Shown one piece after another: positions 8,443 to 15,622 of a stretch of 49,021 bases of DNA. How positions within the stretch are numbered: position 1 is the first letter of the stretch; each line of letters opens with the position of its first letter. The notes under the pieces are model-generated. The model had not been told where the DNA came from and ran no database searches. It saw nothing but the letters and a program-made list of their open reading frames with translations. Made by a program: the position numbers and the translations under genes. This stretch comes from Prolixibacteraceae bacterium UBA6029 (GTDB lineage Bacteria > Bacteroidota > Bacteroidia > Bacteroidales > Prolixibacteraceae). The stretch is from the NCBI GenBank assembly GCA_002429385.1, contig DIZL01000006.1:104818-153838 (forward strand), written 5' to 3'.

Positions 8443-8922
8443 TTACAATGAATCTTTTGAAAAACTTAATGGGAGTAAACTTTCCACACTATCCAGGACC
8501 ATGATTGTATCCTGACCATCCAGAATAATTCGGATAGGCTTCCCAAACCTGACTTCCGCTTCTGCCAGTGCCTGACGGCATGACCCACATGGCTTTACCG
8601 GTTCATTGACCAAAACACCATTTTTCGCTGCGGAGATGGCAATTGACTCAACCTCAGAATCAGGATAATTGGCATTGGCATAAAACAAAGCCACACGTTC
8701 GGCACACAGGCCTGAGGGGTAGGCCGAATTTTCCTGATTGTTACCTGTAAGCAGTTGCCCGTTGCCCAATTGTACGGCTGCTCCAACATGAAACCCGGAA
8801 TAGGGGGCGTAAGCAAGCGAGGTTATTCTCCTTGCTTCAATGAGCAGTTTTTGGTCATTTACAGGTAATTCATCAATGGATTCAAATTCATATACCAAAA
8901 TTCTGATTTCTGTCGTTTTCAT
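8443..8922 (-). CDS. cdd: Cytidine deaminase
   Basis: Cytidine/deoxycytidine deaminase of the pyrimidine salvage pathway; hydrolyses the amino group to give uridine. The zinc site is complete: Cys73-Ala-Glu75 in GLCAERVALF (Glu75 is the proton shuttle) and Cys112/Cys115 in KPCGSCRQ. Asn/Glu substrate residues are in NNQENSAYPSG. I place the start at the ATG at 8922 (159 residues) rather than the in-frame TTG at 8931. The promoter -7 box ends only 8 nt upstream of that TTG, which would put it at about the transcription start. Single gene, divergent from the glucosaminidase gene. Confidence 0.95.
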   Translation of the reverse strand: MKTTEIRILVYEFESIDELPVNDQKLLIEARRITSLAYAPYSGFHVGAAVQLGNGQLLTGNNQENSAYPSGLCAERVALFYANANYPDSEVESIAISAAKNGVLVNEPVKPCGSCRQALAEAEVRFGKPIRIILDGQDTIMVLDSVESLLPLSFSKDSL

Positions 8923-8938
8923 AAGACGCAATTTTTTC

Positions 8939-8969
8939 CAAATGTAAGTTAATACTTGTTATCTGCCAA
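8939..8969 (-). promoter_or_regulatory. Promoter of cdd
   Basis: On the minus strand TTG (8967-8969) is followed after exactly 20 nt by TACATTTG (8939-8946), a full match to the Bacteroidota -33/-7 consensus TTG-N19-21-TAnnTTTG. The ATG of cdd is about 16 nt downstream. Confidence 0.75.
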
Positions 8970-8993
8970 TGATAATAGCGTGCAACATTTTCT

Positions 8994-9001
8994 TATTTTT
9001 G
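8994..9001 (+). promoter_or_regulatory. Candidate -7 box for the glucosaminidase gene
   Basis: TATTTTTG matches TAnnTTTG and lies 22 nt before the ATG at 9024. No clear TTG is found 19-21 nt upstream, so the -33 element is weak or absent. Confidence 0.45.
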
Positions 9002-9023
9002 TGAATCAAACCAAGCTAGTGTT

Positions 9024-9974
9024 ATGATAAGATATAATGTACTTTTTATTTTGCTCTTTATATTTGCTACAGGTTATTCTCAGCAAAAACAATTATCAAG
9101 AGAAGAATATATTCAAAAATATTACAAACTGGCTATCTCGGAAATGGAACGAAGTGGGATTCCTGCCAGCATTACGATGGCACAAGGTTGCTGGGAATCA
9201 CAAAATGGCAATAGTGAATTGGCTACCAAGGGAAATAACCATTTTGGCATCAAATGTAAAAGCGATTGGACTGGTAAACGAATTTATCATGACGATGATT
9301 CTAAAAAGGAATGTTTCCGAAAATATGTCCATGCCGAAGCTTCCTATACTGATCACACCAATTTTTTGATGGCAAGTAGCCGGTACAGTTTTCTTTTTCA
9401 GCTAGACCCAAAAGACTATGTGGCCTGGGCCCGCGGATTGAAACAGGCAGGTTATGCTACCGATCCGATTTATGCGGAACGATTGATTAAGATAATTGAG
9501 GATAATAAACTATTCCTCTATGATGAATATGGTGACAACCGCCAGTTGGCCTTTATCAAACAAGAGAATCAAGAGCCCAAAAAACCTTTAAACACTCCAA
9601 TGGTGCAAATGAATGCTTCTCATAAAATTGAAATGAGAAACGGCTTACGCACCATGGTTGTTGAAGAGGGTGACACCTATGAAAGCCTGACAAAAATGCT
9701 GAAGCTAAAAGATTGGGAAATCTATACGTATAACGACTTTGCGAAAGGGAAACAACCTCAGAAAAATGAAATAATCTACCTTGAATCCAAATACAGAAAG
9801 GCCGATCGCAAACATAAACAGCATATAGCAGACGCCGGTGATACCATGCATTATATCGCGCAACGATATGCTTTAAGGCTTAAACCTTTACTTCGTAGAA
9901 ACCGGATGAAACAGGGAGACGAACCTACTGAAGGACAGATTATATATCTTCGGAATAAAAAACCACGAAAATAG
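9024..9974 (+). CDS. Secreted glucosaminidase (GH73) with LysM domains
   Basis: A 316-residue exported peptidoglycan hydrolase. Signal peptide at residues 1-19 (hydrophobic, ending GYSQ). Residues ~25-165 form a GH73-type glucosaminidase domain: SGIPASITMAQGCWESQNG carries the likely catalytic Glu, followed by NNHFGIKCKSDW and the FRKY/Y-x-DH-x-x-FL segments. The C-terminal half holds two LysM-like segments, around MVVEEGDTYESLTKMLKL and AGDTMHYIAQRYALRLKPLL, which bind peptidoglycan. The domain order is common in Bacteroidota, where such enzymes trim glycan strands during growth or daughter-cell separation. Stands alone, converging on relics across a polypurine hairpin. Confidence 0.9.
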   Translation: MIRYNVLFILLFIFATGYSQQKQLSREEYIQKYYKLAISEMERSGIPASITMAQGCWESQNGNSELATKGNNHFGIKCKSDWTGKRIYHDDDSKKECFRKYVHAEASYTDHTNFLMASSRYSFLFQLDPKDYVAWARGLKQAGYATDPIYAERLIKIIEDNKLFLYDEYGDNRQLAFIKQENQEPKKPLNTPMVQMNASHKIEMRNGLRTMVVEEGDTYESLTKMLKLKDWEIYTYNDFAKGKQPQKNEIIYLESKYRKADRKHKQHIADAGDTMHYIAQRYALRLKPLLRRNRMKQGDEPTEGQIIYLRNKKPRK

Positions 9975-9980
9975 AAATTA

Positions 9981-10043
9981 GGAAAAAGGAAAGGGAAAAA
10001 AGGAAAATCGTTAGAATGATCCTGTTTCCCTTTTCCTTTTTCC
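9981..10043. terminator. Polypurine/polypyrimidine hairpin between convergent genes
   Basis: GGAAAAAGGAAAGGGAAAA (from 9981) pairs over about 19-20 bp with GTTTCCCTTTTCCTTTTTCC (10024-10043). The sequence is built from the word GGAAAAA. It separates the glucosaminidase gene from the minus-strand relics and may act as a bidirectional terminator; this is inference. Confidence 0.45.
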
Positions 10044-10044
10044 T

Positions 10045-10326
10045 TTATATTCTGTTCCATCTGGAAAATAGCAGTCGCAGTAATACACGATCGGCAAAAA
10101 GGATAAAATTCAGAAGGAAAGCAATGAAAACAACCTGGAGCATATTCTCTTTGAAGATAGAAACCATCTGTAAAAGAAGTTCTTTATCGACCCAATAATA
10201 AGTTCCTGAAACTATAGCCAGCAAAAAGACTATAATACCAGTTAAGTAGAGATATTCAAACAAGTCTGTTTTCCATTGCTGACGACGAATTGCAGTAATT
10301 GTAATCTTTTGGGCAAAGTCTTCCAG
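10045..10326 (-). pseudogene. 5'-truncated membrane protein fused to sigma relic
   Basis: About 93 residues starting LEDFAQKITITAIRRQQWKT, with two transmembrane stretches (YLYLTGIIVFLLAIVSGTYY and LQVVFIAFLLNFILFADRVL). The pattern resembles the small membrane protein that often follows an ECF sigma factor gene in Bacteroidota operons, perhaps an anti-sigma-like partner. It lacks its N-terminus: the frame joins the sigma-factor relic at about 10326, where the sigma frame stops making sense. A single deletion between two neighbouring genes would explain this. The open frame continues upstream to an ATG at 10371, but that part is antisense-frame shadow of sigma sequence. Confidence 0.5.
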
Positions 10327-10453
10327 TATTGTAAGCAATGGTCGCAATCCAGGTCGACAATTTGCATTCATTCCGGTACTTCCCCAGGTTTTGATACACC
10401 TTCAGAAATACATCCTGGCAAACATCCTCCAGTTCATCCTGACGCTGACTCAT
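10325..10453 (-). pseudogene. ECF sigma-70 factor, region 2 fragment
   Basis: Read on the minus strand, DELEDVCQDVFLKVYQNLGK followed by YRNECKLSTWIATIAYNT matches conserved region 2 of extracytoplasmic-function sigma factors, which binds core RNA polymerase and the -10 element. The preceding helix of region 2 is missing, as are the linker and region 4. After AYNT the frame degenerates and the other frame becomes the membrane protein. The 5' end lies against the end of the DUF4143 ATPase gene and its inverted repeat. Open frame upstream of the ATG (to about 10480) adds a few unrecognisable residues. Confidence 0.7.
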
Positions 10454-10455
10454 GA

Positions 10456-10467
10456 TAAAATGTTGCA
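10456..10467. repeat. Left 12-bp inverted repeat of the DUF4143 gene
   Basis: TAAAATGTTGCA at 10456-10467 is the exact reverse complement of TGCAACATTTTA at 11772-11783. The pair brackets the ATPase gene: 14 nt beyond its stop codon and 21 nt before its start codon. Such an arrangement could mark the ends of a mobile or recombining cassette. TGCAACATTT-like words also occur at about 8981 and 11868, so the word may simply be common in this genome. Confidence 0.55.
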
Positions 10468-10481
10468 GTAATATTACATTT

Positions 10482-11750
10482 TCACAATATCTCTTCTAAC
10501 CTCCATGCTTGAATATGTTTTATACCTGCATTGGATGGAAATGCTATATCATCAAGTGATATGACAAACTTTTCGTAATTGTCAGTAATCGAATTAAATG
10601 CCCCATATTCCCTCTCAATAATTTGTTCGTCGTTAAGTAAATAAGCAACTTGAAAGTAGAGTACCTGGTCAGCTTTTTTAGCTACAAAATTAATTTCTCC
10701 TTTTCTTATCGCACCTACAAAAACCTCGTATTCGGCCTGACGAAGTTGCAGATATACTGCATTTTCGAGCAAATAGCCAATGCCATAACCAAAACCAGAA
10801 TAGAGATAGTTTTTAAATGCAAGATCGTTAATATAAAATTTACAAGTACCCGAAATGACTTCTTTGCCTTTAATGTTATAACGTTCAGCACGATGAATCA
10901 AAAATGTATTTTCAATGTATTGAATATAGTTTGCCACTGTTTCATAATTGGTCTTTCGGTTTTTCGATTTGAAATAATTCACAATATTACTTACCGATAA
11001 AAGGTTTGACGCATTATTTACCAGGTACACAAAAATATCCTCCAATAATTTAGCATCCTTGATACTATATCTCTGAATGATATCACGAAGTAAAACCGTG
11101 TCTTTTATCGCCGACACATAATGCCGTTTAGTCTCAGGTTCTGGTAAGTGAAATAATTCTGGTAATGCCCCCGTTTGTATATAATCGAGGTATGAAGACT
11201 TGGATTGTTCTATATGTTTGAATTGACAAAATTCAGGAAAACTGAATGGATATATTTGAAACGAAACATACCGACCCGACAATAGTGTAGCTAATTCGCC
11301 TGACAACATTTGCGAATTGGAACCACTGATAAAGATTTCATAAGAATCGACAAAGTCTTGTGAATATGAATCAACCAAACGTTCCCAGCCCTCGATGGTT
11401 TGAATTTCATCGATAAATAAATATACTTTTCCAAGCGGTTTTAATTCTGCTTTGTAATTATCAACCAATAAAGCAAGAGCTTTGTAATCCGTCAAAAAAT
11501 CGAATTCAACAAATTCCTTGTTAATATAAAAAGTGTTTTGTTGAGGCACACCTGATTGAATTAACTGGCGCAAAATTTGGCGCAAAAGGTAGCTTTTACC
11601 TGTACGTCTTTGTCCAACCAATACTTTTATAAGCTTGTTCCCCGAAAAGCGGTGAACCTTTTCAAGGTATTCCTTGCGTTCATATCCTAAATCAATAACA
11701 TTTCCGTTCCAAAAATTAAATTTTGCTATTGATGTAATATTTTCTGTCAT
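10482..11750 (-). CDS. AAA-family ATPase with DUF4143 domain
   Basis: 422 residues. The N-terminal AAA_14 ATPase has Walker A GQRRTGKS (about residues 46-53), Walker B VYLFIDEIQ, and a sensor-like EIFISGSNSQML. A middle segment (SGRYVSFQIYPFSFPEFCQF) is typical of the family. The C-terminal DUF4143 domain is a restriction-endonuclease-like fold. It shows GEINFVAKKADQVLYFQVAY with E-x-x-F and Q-x-A positions that resemble a degraded PD-(D/E)xK core. These proteins are very abundant in Bacteroidota; their role is not established. It sits inside 12-bp inverted repeats and next to a truncated sigma factor. It is a paralogue of the gene at 43011. Confidence 0.88.
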   Translation of the reverse strand: MTENITSIAKFNFWNGNVIDLGYERKEYLEKVHRFSGNKLIKVLVGQRRTGKSYLLRQILRQLIQSGVPQQNTFYINKEFVEFDFLTDYKALALLVDNYKAELKPLGKVYLFIDEIQTIEGWERLVDSYSQDFVDSYEIFISGSNSQMLSGELATLLSGRYVSFQIYPFSFPEFCQFKHIEQSKSSYLDYIQTGALPELFHLPEPETKRHYVSAIKDTVLLRDIIQRYSIKDAKLLEDIFVYLVNNASNLLSVSNIVNYFKSKNRKTNYETVANYIQYIENTFLIHRAERYNIKGKEVISGTCKFYINDLAFKNYLYSGFGYGIGYLLENAVYLQLRQAEYEVFVGAIRKGEINFVAKKADQVLYFQVAYLLNDEQIIEREYGAFNSITDNYEKFVISLDDIAFPSNAGIKHIQAWRLEEIL

Positions 11751-11771
11751 AACCGAATATTTTTACAAATA

Positions 11772-11783
11772 TGCAACATTTTA
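11772..11783. repeat. Right 12-bp inverted repeat of the DUF4143 gene
   Basis: TGCAACATTTTA; see the partner at 10456-10467. It overlaps the region where the minus-strand promoter of the ATPase gene should lie, so a regulatory role is an alternative to a mobile-element end. Confidence 0.55.
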
Positions 11784-11924
11784 AGATGTAACAGAAAATT
11801 AATTTGAGGATTATTCACATCGACTATTGAATTAACTCAGGAATCACCAATTTAAAATCAATCCGACTGCAACATTTCACAAACTCTTGTTGTCACATCT
11901 TACAAACACTTAAAACTGGAAATT

Positions 11925-12305
11925 ATGAATAATTTTTTTATCCCCGCAGTTGCCTTTATTGGAATCTATTACATTCTTAAAAACTTCACAGATTTCTTAT
12001 TGAAAAGGAAGATCATTAAAGCAGGTCATTTCGACAATGCCGGAATTTTAGATCAGAAAGTTGCTTCTGAAACAATTGGAAATCAGGAAGCGAATAAATA
12101 TCCTTCACTGAAGTGGGGTTTGGTTGCATTCTTTGCAGGAATTGGTTTTATTATTATTAACCAGATGAGCCCAAGTCTTAACAATGAGGATAACTACCGC
12201 AATTTTATGAATAACAGCATGTTGCCATTTGGCATTGAATTGGTTTCAATCTCCTTTGGCTTTATAGCTTATTTTCTGATCGTGAATTTTACAAAAAGGA
12301 AATAG
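11925..12305 (+). CDS. DUF6249-like small membrane protein
   Basis: A 126-residue protein with three hydrophobic stretches: FIPAVAFIGIYYILKNF near the N-terminus, LKWGLVAFFAGIGFIIINQM in the middle and ELVSISFGFIAYFLIVNF at the end. The layout and the LKWG-x-x-x-x-x-AGIG motif resemble the DUF6249 family of Bacteroidota, often encoded beside ECF sigma factors. Here the sigma relic lies 1.5 kb away across the DUF4143 gene and on the opposite strand, so a former functional link is only a guess. No enzymatic motif. Confidence 0.7.
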   Translation: MNNFFIPAVAFIGIYYILKNFTDFLLKRKIIKAGHFDNAGILDQKVASETIGNQEANKYPSLKWGLVAFFAGIGFIIINQMSPSLNNEDNYRNFMNNSMLPFGIELVSISFGFIAYFLIVNFTKRK

Positions 12306-12421
12306 AAATAAGAAAGTAGGAATAAGAAAAAATGAATTAGGTAAAGTGAAGGAGAATCATCACTCTCTTTTTCCAATGACTTTTTCCTCTTTCCCTTTTC
12401 CTTATTCCTATTTACTCTTTT
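12306..12421. terminator. Polypurine/polypyrimidine repeat between convergent genes
   Basis: AAGTAGGAATAAGAAAAAA (about 12312-12330) is roughly complementary to the polypyrimidine tract TTTTCCTTATTCCTATTTAC (about 12396-12415). It is the same word type as the hairpin at 9981-10043 and again lies between converging genes (DUF6249 and fmt). Terminator function is inferred. Confidence 0.4.
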
Positions 12422-13399
12422 TTACATCTTTATCCGCCATTCATTTATATGCTGAAATCCGCGAAGCAATTCATCCGTTTTCATCCTTTTCTTTCCTGAA
12501 AGCTGAATATCGGTGATTGTTAGCCATCCGTCAGGACAAGAAATCTTCAGATATTTTTTACCGTCAGTCTGGATGGTTCCCGGAGCTGCTGATAAACTAT
12601 TATTGTCGCGACTTGCAGCATATATTTTTGCCGTAAGGATTTCTGACTTTCCAGGATGCACCAGTTCAGTCCATGCCGTCGGATGAGGAGATAATCCCCG
12701 AATCAGGTTACGTACCGACTCCGTATCCCTGGTCCAATCGATACGACAATCCTCTTTAAATATTTTTGGTGCCTGCCTTACTCTGACCTGAGTTTCAAGA
12801 AGCGTGACCTGATCAATGGGTTTAACATCACCATCAGCTATTGCATCCACTGTTTTTATGACCAGATTCGCTCCAATATCCATCATCCGTTCATGCAAAT
12901 CGCCAACAGTATCATTTTCATCAATGATTACCTTTTCCTGAAAAATAATCAATCCGGTATCAATTTCATGTGAAAGAAGAAATGTGGTTACACCCGTTTC
13001 AGTTTCTCCGTTGATAACCGCCCAGTTTAAAGGCGCAGCGCCACGGTATTGCGGCAGAAGAGACGCATGAAGATTAAAAGTACCAAGTGGAGGCATACTC
13101 CAAACGATTTCGGGCAACATGCGGAAAGCGACTACAATCTGAAGGTCGGCTTTCAGACTCTCCAATTCAGTAATAAATTCAGGATCCTTGAGTTTCTCGG
13201 GCTGAAGTACATACAAATTATTCTCAACAGCATATTTTTTTACAGCCGATTCACTTAACTGTCGGCCACGTCCTGCTGGTTTGTCAGGTGCAGTAATAAT
13301 ACCGACCACATTATAGCCATTTTCAACCAGAGCCTTTAAACTCTCAACAGCAAATTCGGGAGTACCCATAAACACGATGCGGATTTCTTTCGGATGCAT
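12422..13399 (-). CDS. fmt: Methionyl-tRNA formyltransferase
   Basis: Fmt transfers the formyl group of 10-formyl-tetrahydrofolate to initiator Met-tRNA. At 325 residues it is typical. The catalytic Asn109, His111 and Asp147 are visible in GTFNLHASLLPQYRGAAPLN and LLSHEIDTG. The start region MHPKEIRIVFMGTPEFAVES has the Rossmann-like G-T-P-x-F motif, and TAPDKPAGRGRQLSESAVK is the folate-side loop. The C-terminal OB domain that contacts tRNA begins near residue 210. It is transcribed alone and converges on the DUF6249 gene. Confidence 0.96.
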   Translation of the reverse strand: MHPKEIRIVFMGTPEFAVESLKALVENGYNVVGIITAPDKPAGRGRQLSESAVKKYAVENNLYVLQPEKLKDPEFITELESLKADLQIVVAFRMLPEIVWSMPPLGTFNLHASLLPQYRGAAPLNWAVINGETETGVTTFLLSHEIDTGLIIFQEKVIIDENDTVGDLHERMMDIGANLVIKTVDAIADGDVKPIDQVTLLETQVRVRQAPKIFKEDCRIDWTRDTESVRNLIRGLSPHPTAWTELVHPGKSEILTAKIYAASRDNNSLSAAPGTIQTDGKKYLKISCPDGWLTITDIQLSGKKRMKTDELLRGFQHINEWRIKM

Positions 13400-13649
13400 T
13401 GTTTTTTTCTGTAAAGATAAGCCCTAAAAAGGAAATGGGAAACAGGAATAGGAAAAAGACCAAAAAAGCAAAGATCGTAAGAAAAACACCTTGAATATGA
13501 AGCGCTTAAACTTCTATTAACAAATACAATAAGCACCTTACGTCCTGGATTTCAATATGTTGTAATTATCCAACGTTAATTTATCATCAATATAACACTA
13601 AATAATTTGCACACAGTTGTTTAGGCTGAAATACCTCATTGGGTTAAGG

Positions 13650-13657
13650 TATTTTTG
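13650..13657 (+). promoter_or_regulatory. Candidate -7 box of the glycogen-binding-like gene
   Basis: TATTTTTG matches TAnnTTTG and lies 36 nt before the ATG at 13694. No TTG stands at the usual 19-21 nt distance. Confidence 0.4.
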
Positions 13658-13693
13658 TGCAGTTAAAATCTACTCTGAATTAATATTTATGTT

Positions 13694-14005
13694 ATGAGCT
13701 TAAAGAAACAATTTTTAAAATCAAAACCGGTCTGTAAGGTTTCATTCCGGTTGGATGCTCCTGAGGCTTCAGGTGCTAAAACAGTTCAGTTACTTGGTGA
13801 TTTCAATAATTGGGATAAGACCGCCAAGCCTATGACTGCCTTAAAGACTAACGATTTTACGGCAACCCTTGAACTGGAAACAGGTAAAGCATACGAATTT
13901 CGCTATTTAATTAACGGTTCAGTATGGAAAAACGACCCACAGGCAGACTATTTTGCAGCCAATAATTATGGCCAGGAAAATAGTGTAATTTCAACTACCG
14001 TATAA
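13694..14005 (+). CDS. Isoamylase early-set / AMPK-type glycogen-binding domain protein
   Basis: A stand-alone 103-residue carbohydrate-binding module of the CBM48/AMPK-beta type. VSFRLDAPEASGAKTVQLLG is followed by DFNNWDKTAKPMTALKTND, then GKAYEFRYLINGSVWKNDPQ. The conserved N-x-W and the F-R-Y/N-G/W stretches form the glycan-binding face. There is no catalytic domain and no signal peptide, so it should act in the cytoplasm, perhaps binding glycogen. Such small proteins are widespread in Bacteroidota; no pathway is established. It ends at a strong bidirectional terminator shared with the next, opposite operon. Confidence 0.88.
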   Translation: MSLKKQFLKSKPVCKVSFRLDAPEASGAKTVQLLGDFNNWDKTAKPMTALKTNDFTATLELETGKAYEFRYLINGSVWKNDPQADYFAANNYGQENSVISTTV

Positions 14006-14030
14006 TCTCGATCAGATTATATTAGGATAT

Positions 14031-14074
14031 AAAAAGCAGAAACAGGTAACTCAATTGCCTTGTTTCTGCTTTTT
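14031..14074. terminator. Strong bidirectional terminator
   Basis: AAAAAGCAGAAACAGG (14031-14046) pairs with CCTTGTTTCTGCTTTTT (14058-14074) with one bulge. A-rich and T-rich flanks give a rho-independent terminator in both directions, placed between the glycogen-binding-like gene (plus) and DUF5522 (minus). Confidence 0.85.
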
Positions 14075-14095
14075 CTATATAAAGTAAACGATGAT

Positions 14096-14323
14096 TTATT
14101 GTTTGTTGTATTTCATTTCAACCTCTGGTCGAAGTATCCGGTTCCCTTTTATCGCCTTCGGCGAATAGGGACAGTTTTTGCATCCGTTTGAGCAACAATA
14201 CCCTCTTTTTACCAGATAAAATTCGGTCATAATCCGGTAGCCTTCAGGACTCACCGTATAATCAATGCCTTCAACTGTTTTTTCGCCATATCCTGACTCA
14301 AACATAGTATCAAACATCCCCAT
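14096..14323 (-). CDS. DUF5522 family cysteine-rich protein
   Basis: 75 residues with SPEGYRIMTEFYLVKRGYCC and CCSNGCKNCPYSPKA. The conserved GYCC-x-x-GC-x-x-CPY motif gives four cysteines that could bind a metal ion, as in the DUF5522 family. It begins 5 nt after the ribBA stop, so it should be co-transcribed and perhaps co-translated with it. Function unknown; it may be a redox or metal accessory protein. Confidence 0.85.
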   Translation of the reverse strand: MGMFDTMFESGYGEKTVEGIDYTVSPEGYRIMTEFYLVKRGYCCSNGCKNCPYSPKAIKGNRILRPEVEMKYNKQ

Positions 14324-14328
14324 AAGAT

Positions 14329-15549
14329 CTAATATTTAAACTTCTGCAAAAAGTGTCCCATCCTGTCACGTTTGGTTTTCAGGTAGGCCTGATTGTATTC
14401 GTTAGGTTCAATCTCAATATTCACCGTTGAGACTACTTCGAGATCGAAACCTTCCAGCCCGACACGTTTAACCGGATTATTGGTAATCAAACGCATTTTG
14501 GAAACACCCAGGCTTCGCAGGATCTGTGCTCCAACTCCATAATCACGTTCATCGGCATCAAATCCAAGATGAATATTTGCATCGATTGTATCCATTCCCT
14601 GGTCCTGCAATTTATAGGCTGCAATTTTATTCATTAATCCGATTCCACGGCCTTCCTGCTGCATATAAACCAAAACTCCCTTGCCTTCTTTCTCAATCAG
14701 CTCCATGGCATGCTCAAGCTGCTCGCCACATTCACAACGTTTAGAGCCGAAAATATCACCAGTCATGCATGATGAATGCACACGGACCAAAACAGGTTCA
14801 TCAGTTGTCCATTTGCCTTTAATAAGGGCAATGTGCTCCACGCCATTAGATAACTGTTTAAAAGGAATGATGCGGAAATTACCGTGACTGGTTGGCAGGA
14901 ATACTTCCTCCCCACGCTCGATCAGACTCTCGCTCTGAATACGGTAATTAATCATATCCTTGATGGAAATGATCATTAGTTTAAAACGCCGGGCTATTTT
15001 CATCAGTTCGGGCAACCGGGCCATCGAACCATCGTCGTTCATAATTTCGATCAGTACGCCTGCGGGTGTTAATCCGGCCATCCGGGCAAGATCAACAGCG
15101 GCTTCAGTATGTCCTGCACGACGCAATACGCCCCTGCTCCTTGCTTTAAGCGGAAAAATATGTCCCGGACGTCCAAGTTCATCAGGTTTTATATTCGGAT
15201 TAGCAAGGGCATTTAATGTCTTTGCACGATCGCTGGCCGAGATCCCTGTAGTACAGCCATGACCCAAAAGATCAACAGAAATAGTAAAAGGTGTTTCGTG
15301 TGATGAGGTATTGTTTCCCACCATCATATCAAGCTCGAGTTCATCGCAACGTTCTTCAGTGATCGGTGCACAAACGAGGCCCCGTCCGTACTTGGTCATA
15401 AAATTGACCATTTCAGGAGTTACTTTCTCAGCTGCTGCAATAAAATCACCCTCATTTTCACGATCCTCATCGTCGACTACAATGATTAATTGTCCGTTAC
15501 GAATGGCCTCTATTGCTTCGGGTATTGTATTCAATCTTATTTCATCCAT
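14329..15549 (-). CDS. ribBA: Bifunctional DHBP synthase / GTP cyclohydrolase II
   Basis: RibBA makes both precursors of riboflavin. The N-terminal half (about 1-200) is 3,4-dihydroxy-2-butanone-4-phosphate synthase, with IVVDDEDRENEGD, TKYGRGLVCAP, GRPGHIFPLKA and AGHTEAAVDLA. The C-terminal half is GTP cyclohydrolase II, with the zinc ligands in HSSCMTGDIFGSKRCECGEQ, then QQEGRGIGLMNKI and a final ITNNPVKRVGLEGF. The length of 406 residues is normal. No FMN riboswitch is seen upstream; a TACTTTTG box lies about 30 nt before the ATG. It leads a two-gene unit with DUF5522. Confidence 0.97.
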   Translation of the reverse strand: MDEIRLNTIPEAIEAIRNGQLIIVVDDEDRENEGDFIAAAEKVTPEMVNFMTKYGRGLVCAPITEERCDELELDMMVGNNTSSHETPFTISVDLLGHGCTTGISASDRAKTLNALANPNIKPDELGRPGHIFPLKARSRGVLRRAGHTEAAVDLARMAGLTPAGVLIEIMNDDGSMARLPELMKIARRFKLMIISIKDMINYRIQSESLIERGEEVFLPTSHGNFRIIPFKQLSNGVEHIALIKGKWTTDEPVLVRVHSSCMTGDIFGSKRCECGEQLEHAMELIEKEGKGVLVYMQQEGRGIGLMNKIAAYKLQDQGMDTIDANIHLGFDADERDYGVGAQILRSLGVSKMRLITNNPVKRVGLEGFDLEVVSTVNIEIEPNEYNQAYLKTKRDRMGHFLQKFKY

Positions 15550-15578
15550 TTCAGCAAAATGATTTTCAAATATTGCTG

Positions 15579-15586
15579 CAAAAGTA
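15579..15586 (-). promoter_or_regulatory. Candidate -7 box of ribBA
   Basis: On the minus strand TACTTTTG matches TAnnTTTG, about 30 nt before the ribBA ATG. The -33 region is weak. Confidence 0.4.
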
Positions 15587-15622
15587 GCTAAAATTATCGG
15601 TTTGAATGATGGAAAAGCAATC

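Noticed and set aside
15550..15622. FMN riboswitch before ribBA
   Set aside because: The leader is too short (about 25-30 nt) and lacks the conserved RFN motifs.
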